A DNA stretch of 64,000 bases, taken from Candidatus Streptomyces philanthi (GTDB lineage: Bacteria > Actinomycetota > Actinomycetes > Streptomycetales > Streptomycetaceae). Shown piece after piece: positions 8,184 to 18,193 of this stretch. Both the position numbers and the translations under genes were made by a program. The stretch spans positions 4,650,001-4,714,000 of the forward strand of contig CP073042.1 of NCBI GenBank assembly GCA_018114805.1. Reading direction: 5' to 3'. Position 1 is the stretch's first letter. Each line of letters begins with the position of its first letter. Under the pieces are notes generated by a model, which did no database searches, was not told the origin of the DNA, and saw only the letters and a program-made list of their open reading frames with translations.

Positions 8184-8969
8184 ATGGACACCGACGCACA
8201 GATCTCGGAGCGCGACCGCTCTCCCGACCCCGAACCGGGTCCGGAGCAGTGGGGGCGCTCTTCTCGTTTCCCGTGGCTGACCGGCGGCGGTCCCTGGCGC
8301 CGGACGGGGCTGCTGGCCGCGGCGTGCGTGACGTGCGTCCTGCTGCTGAGCGCCTTCGTGGTGCAGCCCTTCCTCATCCCCAGCACCTCGATGGAGAACA
8401 CCTTCAAGGTCGGGGACCGGGTGCTGGTGAACAAGCTGGCGTACCGTTTCGGTGATACGCCGCAGCGCGGCGACGTCGTGGTCTTCGACGGCACCGGCTC
8501 CTTCGCGGAGGAGTACCCGTCGGAGAACCCCGTGACGTCGCTTCTGCGCTCGGCGGCCGCGGCGGTCGGCCTGGCCGAGCCCGCCGAGGCCGATTACGTC
8601 AAGCGCGTGGTGGGCGTCGGAGGCGACCGGGTCACCTGCTGCGACAAGCGGGGGAGGATCGAGGTGAACGGTCAAGCGGTGGACGAGGACTACCTGTACC
8701 CCGGAGACGCCCCGTCCCGTGTGCCCTTCGACGTCGTGGTGCCCGACGGCAAGCTGTGGGTGATGGGTGACCACCGCAGCGCCTCGCGGGACTCCCGCGA
8801 CCGCCTCGGCGCGCCGGGGGGTGGCTTCGTGCCCGTGGACAAGGTCATCGGACGGGCCGACTGGATAGGCTGGCCGCTGAACCGCGTTCGTTCCCTGCAC
8901 CGTCCCGACGCCTTCGCCCGGGTGCCGGAGCCCGGCGGGACGCCGGCTACGGGCCGGCGCCATGGGTGA
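8184..8969 (+). CDS. lepB: Type I signal peptidase, first copy
   Basis: Membrane enzyme that removes signal peptides from exported proteins. 261 residues: cytosolic N-terminus, one membrane segment at about 42-63, nucleophile Ser69 in IPSTSM, general base Lys140 in YVKRVVGVGGD, and WVMGDHR. No clear C-terminal membrane anchor, unlike copies 3 and 4. Streptomyces typically carry four such genes side by side (sip genes); this is the first. Its stop overlaps the start of the next copy (ATG at 8962). Confidence 0.94.
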   Translation: MDTDAQISERDRSPDPEPGPEQWGRSSRFPWLTGGGPWRRTGLLAAACVTCVLLLSAFVVQPFLIPSTSMENTFKVGDRVLVNKLAYRFGDTPQRGDVVVFDGTGSFAEEYPSENPVTSLLRSAAAAVGLAEPAEADYVKRVVGVGGDRVTCCDKRGRIEVNGQAVDEDYLYPGDAPSRVPFDVVVPDGKLWVMGDHRSASRDSRDRLGAPGGGFVPVDKVIGRADWIGWPLNRVRSLHRPDAFARVPEPGGTPATGRRHG

Positions 8970-10358
8970 CCGCGGACGGCCGGGTTCCGGCCCCCACTCC
9001 CCAAAGCCACCGCACGAGCCCGTAGCGCCCGGCCCCGCCGGTGCCCCGTACACGGGGCACGGAGCGCGGGGGGATGGCGCACGGGGCCACCACGGATCGA
9101 GGCCTGCCCAGGGTCCGGGACCCGGGGCGCCCGGTGGCGCGGCCTCCGACCAGAACCCGGGAGCCGTCCCTACGGGGCCCCGGCGCGACGTCTGGAGCCC
9201 CGAGCGCGGAGCAGCCGGCGCGGGGCCACACACGGGGCTACCCCGGGGAGCGCGTCCACCGCCCCGCCCGCGTCCCCGTACCAGGCGCGTGGCCGCCAGC
9301 CGGAAGCGGCGGCGCTGGGCGGCCACGGAGCGCCCGCCCCACCCTACGAAGTCCCCGCCCACCCGCCGCCCGGGGCTCCCGGGCGGCACGGCTCTCCGGC
9401 CGCGCCGGACCAGCACGCGCCCGCATCCTTGGGACCCCAGGGGGCCGGGGTTCCGCCCCGCACCGCGCGGCCGGCCGTTGCGGTCGACGACACGGCGGAT
9501 CTCGCCACGGGGCCCGGCGCGGGCCCCGTAGCGTTTGACGGCGAGCTGACGGAGCCGGCGGCGCACGAGGGCGACACGGAGCAGCCGCCGCCGCGCCAGT
9601 CGGGCGGCCGGGCGGAGCGGCGCAGAGCGGTCCGCTGCGTCCGACGCAGGCGGCGCCGCTCGGCGCTGCGCGAGATACTGGTCCTGGTCGCGGTGGCGCT
9701 GTCATCGCGCTGGTGCTGAAGACCTTCCTGGTGCAGGCGTTCGTGATCCCCTCCGGTTCCATGGAGCAGACCATCAAGATCGGCGACCGGGTGCTCGTGG
9801 ACAAGCTCACGCCCTGGTTCGGCGCCAAGCCCGAGCGCGGCGACGTCGTGGTCTTCAAGGACCCCGGAGGATGGCTGGAAGACGAGCACAAGCCGAGTGG
9901 CGACGCCCCCGTGGGCGTCAAGCAGGCCAAGCAGTTCCTGACGTTCATCGGACTGCTGCCGTCGGCCGACGAACAGGACCTGATCAAGCGCGTCGTGGCC
10001 GTCGGCGGTGACACGGTGCGCTGTTGCGACAAGGACGGCCGGATCACCGTCAACGACACCCCCATCGACGAGCCGTACGTCCACCCGGACAATGCGCCGT
10101 CGAAGCTGAAGTTCACGGTGCGGGTGCCCCCGGGGGCGTATCTTCGTCATGGGCGACCACCGGTCGAACTCGGCCGACTCGCGCTATCACCTCGACGACG
10201 AGGGACGTGGCACGATCTCCGAGGACCTGGTCGTCGGGAAGGCCGTGGTCATCGCCTGGCCGATCGGCCACTGGCGGCGGCTGGAAGAGCCGGAATCCTT
10301 CACTTCCGTAGGCGACGCGGGTGCCGCTCCGTCCCCCGGCGGGCGGGGCTCCGCATAG
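8962..10358 (+). pseudogene. lepB: Type I signal peptidase, second copy, frameshifted
   Basis: Signal peptidase parts lie in order but in different frames. An N-terminal low-complexity region from the ATG at 8962 is rich in heptad-derived sequence. Next comes a basic stretch ending ILVLVAVAL in one frame. From about 9713 the catalytic part follows in another: LKTFLVQAFVIPSGSM with the nucleophile Ser, then DLIKRVVAVGGD with the Lys. From about 10140 the MGDHRSNSADSRYH box is in a third frame. The breaks are at about 9702 (one G too few in gcgctgtcatc) and 10131-10135 (one G too many in a G-run), plus at least one shift in the tail before 9430. Catalytic residues are all encoded. This is a pseudogene if the sequence is right, or an intact gene with indel errors. 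Confidence 0.85.
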
Positions 10359-10498
10359 TGTGTCTTCCGACTCTGCGCTTTCTCCGGAAGCGCAGGGATT
10401 GACCCATCTCCCGACCCTTGCGGAACTCCCGCTCGTTATGGGGTTGGTGGGCCTGCGTCGAACCTGGGGCAGGCAGCAGCGCGGCAAGAGGAGTGGAT

Positions 10499-11608
10499 GT
10501 GGGGGATTTGGCGGTCCGCGCACGATCCGGACACGAAGAGCCCGAGAGGCGGCCCGGGCACCCCGGTGAGTCACCCGTGGACGAGGCGTCCGAGGCCGAG
10601 ACCCCGTACGACGCGGGTCAGGTTGACGATCTCGGTGGGCCCGGTCAGCAGGCCCGGCAGCACCGCGACGGTGCGGGGCCGGACGGCGACGTCGCGCGCC
10701 CGCGCAGCGCCGAGGGCACCGAGCCGGAGGACGCCGTGGCCGAGCCGGGTACCCCGGGAGGGTCCGCCGACGGCCAGGCCGGCACCGCGGCCACCGAAGC
10801 CAGCGAGGACGAGGAGCAGCGCGCGCGTGCCCGGCGCGCGAAGCACCGTTCCTTCTGGAAGGAGCTACCGCTCCTCGTCGGTATCGCGCTGCTACTCGCG
10901 CTGCTGATCAAGACGTTCCTGGTGCAGGCGTTCTCTATTCCCTCGGACTCGATGCAGAACACCCTGCAGCGCGGCGACCGGGTGCTGGTCGACAAGCTCA
11001 CGCCGTGGTTCGGCTCGGAGCCCGAGCGCGGCGAGGTCGTCGTCTTCCACGACCCGGGCGGCTGGCTGGACGAGGCACCGCAGTCCGACTCGGGGCCGGT
11101 CGCCGAAGGCGTGCAGAAGGCCCTGAGCTTCATCGGCCTGATGCCGTCGGCGGAGGAGAAGGACCTGATCAAGCGAGTGATCGCGGTCGGTGGTGACACG
11201 GTCGAGTGCAAGAACGACGGTCCCGTCAAGGTCAACGGTAAGGGGCTGGACGAGCCGTACATCTTCCCCGGCGACACGCCGTGCGGTGACAAGGAGTTCG
11301 GCCCGATCCACGTGCCCGAGGGCCGGATCTGGGTCATGGGCGACCACCGCCAGGACTCCCTCGACTCCCGCTACCACCAGAACCTGGACAACGGCACCGT
11401 CTCGAACGACGAGGTCGTGGGCCGGGCGATCGTCAAGGCGTGGCCGATCAACCGTTGGGGCACGCTGCCCGTCCCGGACACCTTCGACCAGCCGGGGCTG
11501 AGCGCGGCGGCGTCGATGACGCCGACTATCGCCGGATTCGCCGGCGCCCTGCCCCTGGTGTTGCTGCGCCGACGCCGGCTGATCAAGAAGGCCAAGCTGA
11601 AGAGCTGA
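10499..11608 (+). CDS. lepB: Type I signal peptidase, third copy
   Basis: 369 residues from the GTG at 10499, 7 nt after a GGAG box at 10489-10492; GTG 10493 is too close to that box. A long acidic, Ala/Gly-rich N-terminal region (about 115 residues) precedes a membrane segment LLVGIALLLALLIKTFLV. The catalytic Ser is in IPSDSMQNT and the Lys in DLIKRVIAVGGD, with WVMGDHRQDSLDSRYH after. A second membrane segment near the C-terminus (IAGFAGALPLVLL) with a basic tail gives two anchors. The N-terminal extension is typical of one Streptomyces copy. Confidence 0.92.
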   Translation: MGDLAVRARSGHEEPERRPGHPGESPVDEASEAETPYDAGQVDDLGGPGQQARQHRDGAGPDGDVARPRSAEGTEPEDAVAEPGTPGGSADGQAGTAATEASEDEEQRARARRAKHRSFWKELPLLVGIALLLALLIKTFLVQAFSIPSDSMQNTLQRGDRVLVDKLTPWFGSEPERGEVVVFHDPGGWLDEAPQSDSGPVAEGVQKALSFIGLMPSAEEKDLIKRVIAVGGDTVECKNDGPVKVNGKGLDEPYIFPGDTPCGDKEFGPIHVPEGRIWVMGDHRQDSLDSRYHQNLDNGTVSNDEVVGRAIVKAWPINRWGTLPVPDTFDQPGLSAAASMTPTIAGFAGALPLVLLRRRRLIKKAKLKS

Positions 11609-11769
11609 CGGCCCCCATACCGCCGTGTAAGGTGCGGACCCGTGCCGGCTTGCGTGCCGGGTCCGGCCCGCCGCGCGCACGGAGCCGCTGCGGAGTCCGT
11701 ACGGGGCGTCCGGCGCGACGGGGCACGGGGCGGCTCGTGCGCAGCGCCGGCGGGTGACAGGGGAGTGGA

Positions 11770-12726
11770 ATGGGCGGACCGCGACGGACGAGCGATGGCC
11801 AGAGCCGTCGCGGCAGCGTGGTGTCGGGGCTGGCGGTGGCACTGGGCTGCGTCCTCTTCCTCGGCGGCTTCGCCTGGGGCGCGGTGCTGTACGAGCCGTA
11901 CGCCGTGCCCGCCGACTCCATGGCGCCGACCATCGCCAAGGGCGACCGGGTGCTCGCCGAACGCGTTGACGGCGACGACGTGCACCGGGGGGACGTCGTC
12001 GTCTTCCGCGACAAGCTGTGGAGCGACCTGCCGATGGTCAAGCGGGTCGTCGGGGTCGGTGGCGACAAGGTCGCCTGCTGCGACAAGCAGGGGCGGCTCA
12101 CGGTCAACGGCAAGGCCATCGACGAGCCGTACCTGAAGCGCCAGGGCCCGGCCTCGCCGACCGTCTTCTCGGCGACGGTGCCCCAGGACCAGCTCTTCCT
12201 GCTCGGCGACAACCGGGACACCTCGGTCGACTCCCGAGGCCACCTGACGGACGGCGATCAGGGCGCCGTGCCGCGGACCGCCGTCCAAGCACGCGTGGAA
12301 GCGGCGGTCTGGCCCCTGGGCTCCCTGGGGATGCTGGAGCAGGCGTCGGGCTTCGACGATCTGCCGGTCGGGGTCTCGCAGCGCGGCTCGCTGAGCCTGA
12401 TCACCGGCATGGTGGTGGCCGGAGCCGTGCTCATTCTCGGCGGGGCCGCCTACGGGCCGATCGCGAGCCGTAGAGGCGGTAAGGGCAAGCCGCGTAGCGG
12501 CACCACACGGGGCACGGGGCACGGAGCGGCGCCCCGCGCGCCCACCGGGGCCACGCCGCCCGCCCAGCGGACGCCCCCAGGACGCGGGGCGGGCACGGCG
12601 GCCAGCGGCACGGAACACGGAGCGGCGACGCCGGGCGCGCAGGCTCCGGGAGGCCGGCCCGCGCGGGCCGACGGCGCGGGCGGGCCCGGACGGGGCGGGA
12701 AGGGAACGGCGAGGAACGGTGGCTGA
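11770..12726 (+). CDS. lepB: Type I signal peptidase, fourth copy, repeat-bearing tail
   Basis: 318 residues. Membrane segment at about 19-40, catalytic Ser in VPADSMAPT, Lys in PMVKRVVGVGGD, LLGDNRDTSVDSRG box, and a second membrane segment near 218-238. The last 80 residues are a disordered, basic Gly/Ala/Pro-rich tail encoded partly by the heptad repeat: two GGGGCAC units at 12510-12523 plus GGAGC variants give RGTGHGAA and GTEHGAA. The start has GGGGAG upstream at 11760-11765. The Nudix gene begins inside its last codons (GTG at 12719). Confidence 0.92.
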   Translation: MGGPRRTSDGQSRRGSVVSGLAVALGCVLFLGGFAWGAVLYEPYAVPADSMAPTIAKGDRVLAERVDGDDVHRGDVVVFRDKLWSDLPMVKRVVGVGGDKVACCDKQGRLTVNGKAIDEPYLKRQGPASPTVFSATVPQDQLFLLGDNRDTSVDSRGHLTDGDQGAVPRTAVQARVEAAVWPLGSLGMLEQASGFDDLPVGVSQRGSLSLITGMVVAGAVLILGGAAYGPIASRRGGKGKPRSGTTRGTGHGAAPRAPTGATPPAQRTPPGRGAGTAASGTEHGAATPGAQAPGGRPARADGAGGPGRGGKGTARNGG

Positions 12727-13276
12727 CGACATACGGGAGGGCCCGGCGGGGCCCGAGCTGCGCAAGGTCGCGCGGGTGATCCTGCTGGGCCCCGACGACC
12801 GCGTCCTGCTGATGCACGGCTACGAGCCGCACGACCCGTCGTCCACCTGGTGGTTCACCCCCGGTGGCGGCGTCGAGGCGGGGGAGACCCGCGAGCAGGC
12901 GGCCCTGCGGGAGCTGGCCGAGGAGACGGGCATCACCGACGTACGACTGGGCCCGGTGATCTGGCAGCGGGTGTGCTCCTTCCCGTTCGACGGCCGCCGG
13001 TGGGACCAGGACGAGTGGTACTACCTGGCCAGGACGGAGCAGACGCAGACCGGCACCGGGGGCCAGACCGACCTGGAGCGGCGCAGTGTCGCCGGGCTTC
13101 GATGGTGGACCGCCGAAGAACTGTTCGCCACTCGTGAGACGGTGTACCCGACCAGGCTCGCCGAACTGCTGCGCACGTTGCTCGACGAGGGCCCCCTACC
13201 GCCCCGGTGGTCCTGGAGACGGAGCGTGTCTGACGCACAATGGGGGGACCCACGGCTGAAGGGGAACATGCCATGA
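12719..13276 (+). CDS. Nudix hydrolase
   Basis: 185 residues; hydrolyses a nucleoside diphosphate linked to some group X. The Nudix box is complete: GGGVEAGETREQAALRELAE then EETG. The substrate cannot be told from sequence. The GTG start overlaps the end of lepB copy 4, and the stop overlaps the next start as ATGA at 13273-13276, so lepB4-nudix-DUF2469 form one coupled unit. A Trp/Tyr-rich centre (WDQDEWYYLAR) is seen in MutT-like relatives next to lepB in other Streptomyces. Confidence 0.9.
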   Translation: MADDIREGPAGPELRKVARVILLGPDDRVLLMHGYEPHDPSSTWWFTPGGGVEAGETREQAALRELAEETGITDVRLGPVIWQRVCSFPFDGRRWDQDEWYYLARTEQTQTGTGGQTDLERRSVAGLRWWTAEELFATRETVYPTRLAELLRTLLDEGPLPPRWSWRRSVSDAQWGDPRLKGNMP

Positions 13277-13599
13277 GCGCCGAGGACCTCGAAAAGTACG
13301 AGACCGAGATGGAGCTGAAGCTCTACCGGGAGTACCGCGACGTCGTCAGTCTGTTCAAATACGTGATCGAAACCGAACGGCGCTTCTACCTCACTAACGA
13401 CTACGAGATGCAGGTGCACTCGGTCCAGGGCGAGGTCTTCTTCGAGGTCTCCATGGCGGACGCCTGGGTCTGGGACATGTACCGGCCGGCGCGCTTCGTC
13501 AAGCAGGTCCGCGTGCTGACGTTCAAGGACGTGAACATCGAGGAGCTCAACAAGAGCGACCTGGATCTCACCTCGGGCGAATCCGGTTTCAATAACTAA
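13273..13599 (+). CDS. DUF2469 family protein
   Basis: 108 residues, an acidic actinobacterial protein of unknown function. MSAEDLEKYETEMELKLYRE opens it, and YRPARFVKQVRVLTFKDVN is characteristic. The ATG overlaps the Nudix stop (ATGA). An earlier in-frame start at 13240 lies inside the Nudix gene and has no ribosome site. The family is strongly conserved between lepB/rnhB and yraN in actinobacteria, but no function can be assigned. Confidence 0.9.
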   Translation: MSAEDLEKYETEMELKLYREYRDVVSLFKYVIETERRFYLTNDYEMQVHSVQGEVFFEVSMADAWVWDMYRPARFVKQVRVLTFKDVNIEELNKSDLDLTSGESGFNN

Positions 13600-13736
13600 C
13601 CGTTGCCCCGCTGTCCCGGTGAGCGAAGGTTTCTTCACTCGCATGGGTGAGCGAGTTTTCCCCAGCACGCCGGCCATCCACCAAGATCCAAAAGTTCGCG
13701 CCACCTCCGGCACCATCAGTGCCGGAGGTACTACTC

Positions 13737-14245
13737 ATGCCGCGAACACCCCGGAAGCGATCCCCCGCACACTCCGCGCCGAGCGAGTCCGACGCGCCAC
13801 GTCCCAGCTCCGCCCCACCCGCCCCACCCGCGCCACCACCCCCGGCGCCCGGGACCTGTCTTCCCACCGCTGATCGACCGCGGCCCTCGTCGGCCCGCCG
13901 CGCCCTTGGCGCCTACGGCGAGAACCTAGCGGTAAGGCGGCTCGTGGCAGCTGGGATGCACGTCCTGGCGCGCAACTGGCGCTGTCGCGAGGGTGAGATC
14001 GACATCGTGGCCTTGGACGGCGACGCGCTGGTCATCTGCGAGGTGAAGACCCGCAGAGCCAGTGCGTACGAGGACCCGATGGCCGCCATCGGCCACGCCA
14101 AGGCCGAGCGCCTGCGCCGGCTCGCCGCCCGGTGGCTGGAGCGGCACGGCGGGCCGCCGGCCGGCGGCGTCCGCATCGACGTGGTGGGCGTGCGGCTGCC
14201 GGACCGTGCCGCGCCGGTCGTCGAGCACGTGCGGGGGTGTCCTGA
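13737..14245 (+). CDS. UPF0102 (YraN) family protein, frame lost at the end
   Basis: Endonuclease-fold protein of unknown role. After a Pro/Ser-rich N-terminus, the core LGAYGENLAVRRLVAAG ... GEIDIVALDGDALVICEVKTRR has the E-IDIV-D-EVKTR pattern of PD-(D/E)XK-like nucleases. The ATG at 13737 follows GGAGG at 13724-13728. The natural end would be a TGA at 14243-14245 overlapping comM (TGATG). The G-run at 14233-14237 appears one G short, so the written frame misses that stop and runs on to 14636. The core domain is intact, so the protein may work with an altered tail, or the base may be a sequence error. Confidence 0.8.
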
Positions 14246-15862
14246 TGGGCTTTGCTCGTACGTGCTCGGTGGCGCTCGTCGGCGTCGAGGGGGTCGTGGT
14301 CAAGGTGCAGGCCGATTTGGAGCCGGGCGTGGCGGCGTTCACGCTGGTGGGGCTGCCGGACAAGAGCCTCTCCGAGAGCCGGGACCGGGTTCGGGCGGCC
14401 ATCGTGAACTCGGGTGCCGAGTGGCCGCAGAAGAAGCTCACGGTGGGGCTGAGCCCCGCTTCCGTGCCCAAGGCCGGCAGCGGCTTCGATCTCGCTGTGG
14501 CCTGCGCCGTCCTCGCCGCGGCCGAGTTCATCGATCCGCGGGAGATCGCCGACCTGATGATGATCGGCGAACTGGGGCTGGACGGACGGGTGCGACCGGT
14601 GCGCGGGGTGCTGCCTGCGGTGCTCGCCGCCGCTGACGCGGGGTACCGACAGTCGTCGTCCCGGAGCAGACCGCAGCCGAGGCGATGCTGGTGCCGGGCG
14701 TCTCCGTGCTGGGCGTGCGCAGCCTCCGTCAGTTGGTGGCCGTCCTGACCGATGCGCCGGTGCCGGAGGAGGCGGAGGAGCCTGACCAGGGGCGGCCCGA
14801 TCTCATGTTGGCGGGCCTCGTGCTGCCGGGTGCCGGCGCGGGTACGGGCACGGTCGGCCGCGCCGGGCCCGCCCGACGGCTCGACATGGCCGACGTCGCA
14901 GGTTAGCAGGGTGCTCGCAAGGCACTGGAGGTGGCAGCGGCTGGCGGACACGACCTCTACCTCAAGGGCCCACCCGGTGCGGGCAAGACGATGCTGGCGG
15001 AGCGGCTGCCAGGGCTGCTGCCGCCGCTCACGCGGGACGAGGCGCTGGAGGTCACCGCGGTGCACTCCGTGGCAGGCGTCCTCCCGCCGGCCAAGCCGCT
15101 CCTGGACGTACCGCCGTACTGCGCTCCGCACCACTCCGCCACGATGGCCTCACTGGTGGGCAGAGGCACCGGTATACCCCGACCGGGTGCCGTTTCGCTG
15201 GCTCACAACGGAGTCCTCTTTCTGGACGAGGCCGCCGAGTTCAGCGGGCGCGCGCTGGAGGCGCTGCGGCAGCCCCTGGAGTCGGGGCACGTGTTGGTGG
15301 CCAGGTCGGCCGGGGTGATGCGGATGCCGGCCCGGTTCCTGCTGCTGTTGGCCGCCAACCCGTGCCCCTGCGGGCGACACGGTCAGCCTGGGGACGGGTG
15401 CGCGTGTTCGCCCACCGTCATCCGCCGCTACCAGGCCAGGCTGTCGGGCCCGCTCCTCGATCGGGTGGATCTGCGTGTGCGGGTGGGACCGGTGAGCCGG
15501 GCGGAGCTGGCTGGCGAGCTGGGCGGGCAGAGAGCACCGCGGTGGTGGCGGCCCGCGTGCGGGAGGCCAGGGAGCGGGCCGGCGTGCGCTATGCCGGGAC
15601 GCCCTGGACGGTGAACGGCGCGGTCCCCGGGTACGAGCTGCGCACCCGCTGGCCGGTGGCTCCAGGAGCGCTGCGCGAGGCGGAGCGTGACATGGAGCGG
15701 GGCGTGCTCACGGCGCGTGGCCTCGACCGGGTGCTGCGCGTCCCCTGGACCGTGGCGGACCTGGCCGGCCACGACCGGCCGACGGGGGACGACGTCGCGC
15801 AGGCCCTCCAGTTGCGCACCGGCGTCAACCGCGGCGTGCCCCAGCCGTTGAGGCGCGCGTGA
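14245..15862 (+). pseudogene. comM: Mg-chelatase/ComM-like AAA ATPase, multiply broken
   Basis: ComM is a hexameric helicase that speeds branch migration during DNA uptake and recombination. Its parts are all present in order: N-terminal domain MGFARTCSVALVGVEG with GLPDKSLSESRDRVRAA, Walker A LKGPPGAGKTMLAERLPG, Walker B FLDEAAEF, CPCGRHG, and the C-terminal RGLDRVLRVPWTVADL. The frame is broken three times. One base is missing near 14648; CAG has become TAG at 14904-14906, in the ADVAGQ linker just before the ATPase core; one base is missing near 15530. A nonsense substitution plus indels argues for real decay. It lies between yraN and dprA, its usual place. Confidence 0.88.
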
Positions 15863-16012
15863 TGGCCCCGGGCCCGGCGCACCGAGCCCGCCACGGAGGG
15901 CGCCGCCGGGCAGCGGGGCGACGATGACGTACGGCTGGCCCGGGCCGCACTGACCCGACTGACGGAGCCGGGGGACGAGGTCGTCGGCCGATGGCTGCAC
16001 GAACTGGGCCCC

Positions 16013-17062
16013 GTGGCCCTGTACCGCGCGCTGACCGGTGCCGCCGAGCCGCCGCCGGGGGCGAGTGGCCGACGCCTGGCCGGCTGCGCGCTCCGCGCCG
16101 CCCGCCTTGACCCGGCCGGCGACCTGGCCGCCATGGAGGCGCTCGGCGGGCGCTTCGTCTGCCCGGAGGACGCGGAGTGGCCGAGCCAGCTCGACGACCT
16201 CAAGGACGCCCGCCCCGTGGGGCTGTGGGTGCGCGGAGCGGCGTCGCTGCGGATGTGGGCGCTGCGGTCGGTGGCCGTGGTCGGCGCGTGGGCCTGCACG
16301 GACTACGGGGCGCATGTGGCGACGACGTTGGGGGCCGGGCTCGCCGAGCGCGGCTGGGTGGTGACCTCCGGGGCGGCCTACGGCGTGGACGGAGCAGTCC
16401 ACCGGGGCGCCCTCAGCGCGGACGGGGCGACCATCGCCGTGCTCGCCTCCGGGGCGAACGTCCCCTACCCCCGCGGCCATACCGAGCTGATCGACAGGGT
16501 GGCGGAGCAGGGAATCGTGGTGGCGGAGCTGCCCCTGGGCAGCCACCCCACGCGGAGCCGGTTCGTGTTGCGCAACCGGGTTATTGCGGCCCTCACATGC
16601 GGCACGGTCGTCGTCGAGGCCCAGTACCGTAGCGGGTCCCTGGTCACCGCCCGGTGGGCGCAGCGGCTGGGACGCTGCGCGATGGGTGTGCCCGGCCCTG
16701 TGACCAGCGCACTCTCCGCCGGCGTGCACGAGTTGCTACGAGGGGAGGCGCTGCTGGTGAGCGATGCCGACGAAGTGGTCGAGCTGGTCGGCAGCATCGG
16801 GGACCTCGCTCCGAGCCGACGGGGCCCCGTCGTGGGGCGAGACCTGCTGGAGACCGCAGCCGCCCAGGTGCTGGATGCGCTGCCCGCCCGGGGCACGAGC
16901 GACACCCGGGCGGTGGCTCGGGACGCGGGGGTGAGTCACGACGAAACGTTGACCAGGCTCTACGAACTGCTCTCCCTCGGCTTTGTCGAACGAGTTGGTG
17001 AGCGTTGGGAGTTGGCTCGCCCGGCACATCACGGGGAAAGCTCGCGGCGAGGCGGTTCTTGA
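16013..17062 (+). CDS. dprA: DNA-processing protein DprA, 5' end out of frame
   Basis: Binds single-stranded DNA and loads RecA in natural transformation. The Rossmann core is complete: SVAVVGAWACTDYG, SGAAYGVDGAVHRGAL, YPRGHTELI, FVLRNRVIAALTCGTVVVEA, followed by a C-terminal winged helix (LYELLSLGFVERVGERWEL). Family-like sequence begins further upstream (RLARAALTRLTEPGDEVV from about 15932) in the same frame but without a start codon. The natural ATG at 15861, overlapping the comM stop, is in another frame, so one indel lies between 15863 and 15931. Translation could start only at GTG 16013, which would lose part of the N-terminal helical domain. Coordinates given are for that start. Confidence 0.75.
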   Translation: MALYRALTGAAEPPPGASGRRLAGCALRAARLDPAGDLAAMEALGGRFVCPEDAEWPSQLDDLKDARPVGLWVRGAASLRMWALRSVAVVGAWACTDYGAHVATTLGAGLAERGWVVTSGAAYGVDGAVHRGALSADGATIAVLASGANVPYPRGHTELIDRVAEQGIVVAELPLGSHPTRSRFVLRNRVIAALTCGTVVVEAQYRSGSLVTARWAQRLGRCAMGVPGPVTSALSAGVHELLRGEALLVSDADEVVELVGSIGDLAPSRRGPVVGRDLLETAAAQVLDALPARGTSDTRAVARDAGVSHDETLTRLYELLSLGFVERVGERWELARPAHHGESSRRGGS

Positions 17063-17308
17063 TTTGCGGTAATTGGGTGAAAGGGTGTGGGAGATGACCG
17101 TATACGCCGTTGCAGAGCCGGTATCGGGGTCGCCGTCCGCGCTGGCGACCGTAAGTAACTCCGGGGTGCGGAGAACGGAACGAATCTGCGCATCGCATAG
17201 CCCCTGTCGCTCGCACACTGCGACGTATAAGTCACGCTAAGCTCACAAGGATTCCGACGCGGGCACACGTCCTGCCCCACGTCACGGCAGAACGGCTCAA
17301 GGCGACGC

Positions 17309-18143
17309 ATGCCCCAGCACACCTCCGGGTCTGAACGCGCGACGGTGCCGCCCGCTGCCCGCGGCGCCGTCCGGCCACCCGCGCCCTCGTCCCTCGAAGA
17401 ACTGTGGCGTTCCTACAAGGCCACCGGGGACGAGAGGCTGCGGGAACAGTTGATCCTGCACTACTCCCCGCTGGTGAAGTACGTGGCGGGGCGCGTCAGC
17501 GTGGGGCTGCCGGCCAACGTCGAGCAGGCGGACTTCGTGTCGTCCGGAGTCTTCGGCCTCATCGACGCCATCGAGAAGTTCGACCCCGAGCGGGCCATCA
17601 AGTTCGAGACCTACGCGATCACCCGCATCCGTGGCGCCATGATCGACGAGTTGCGGGCCCTGGACTGGATCCCCCGCTCGGTCCGGCAGAAGGCCCGGGC
17701 GGTCGAGCGTGCGTACGCCACGCTGGAGGCCGCCCTGCGCCGCACGCCCTCGGAAGTGGAGGTCGCGGCCGAGATGGGGATCGGCCTCGAAGAACTGCAT
17801 GGTGTTTTCAGCCAGTTGTCGCTCGCCAACGTGGTGGCTCTGGAGGAGTTGCTGCACGTCGGGGGAGAGGGCGGCGATCGACTCACCCTCCGACACGCTG
17901 GAGGACCAGGCCGCTGACGACCCCGTAGAGGTCGCCGAGGACCGAGAGCTACGCCGACTGCTCGCACGCGCCATTAACACCCTGCCTGAGCGAGAGAAGG
18001 CCGTGGTGACGCTCTACTACTACGAGGGCCTGACGCTGGCTGAAATCGGGCAAGTGCTGGGTGTCACGGAGGGCCGTGTCAGTCAGATTCACACGAAGTC
18101 CGTGCTCCAGTTGCGTGCGAAACTGGCCGACGTCGGGCGCTGA
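17309..18143 (+). pseudogene. whiG: Sporulation sigma factor WhiG, frameshifted
   Basis: FliA/WhiG-type sigma factor that commits Streptomyces aerial hyphae to spore formation. Up to about 17889 the frame reads as typical WhiG: MPQHTSGSERATVPPAARG, regions 2 (LVKYVAGRVSVGLPANVEQADFVSSG split over the core-binding helices) and 3. Region 4 (INTLPEREKAVVTLYYYEGLTLAEIGQVLG) is in another frame, ending at the TGA at 18141. The break is between DRLTL and DTLED, at about 17889-17892, and the junction also looks two codons short, so a deletion of about 5 nt is as likely as a single-base indel. As written, the protein ends without region 4, which recognises the -35 box. Confidence 0.88.
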
Positions 18144-18193
18144 ATCGTCCCTCCTCCGTCGTCGCGCGCGGTGCACGTACGTAAAGTGGAGGA

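Noticed and set aside
8962..18143. Programmed frameshifting in lepB copy 2, comM and whiG
   Set aside because: No slippery heptamer of the X-XXY-YYZ kind with a downstream pseudoknot stands out, the shifts go in both directions, and the orthologues I recall are single-frame.
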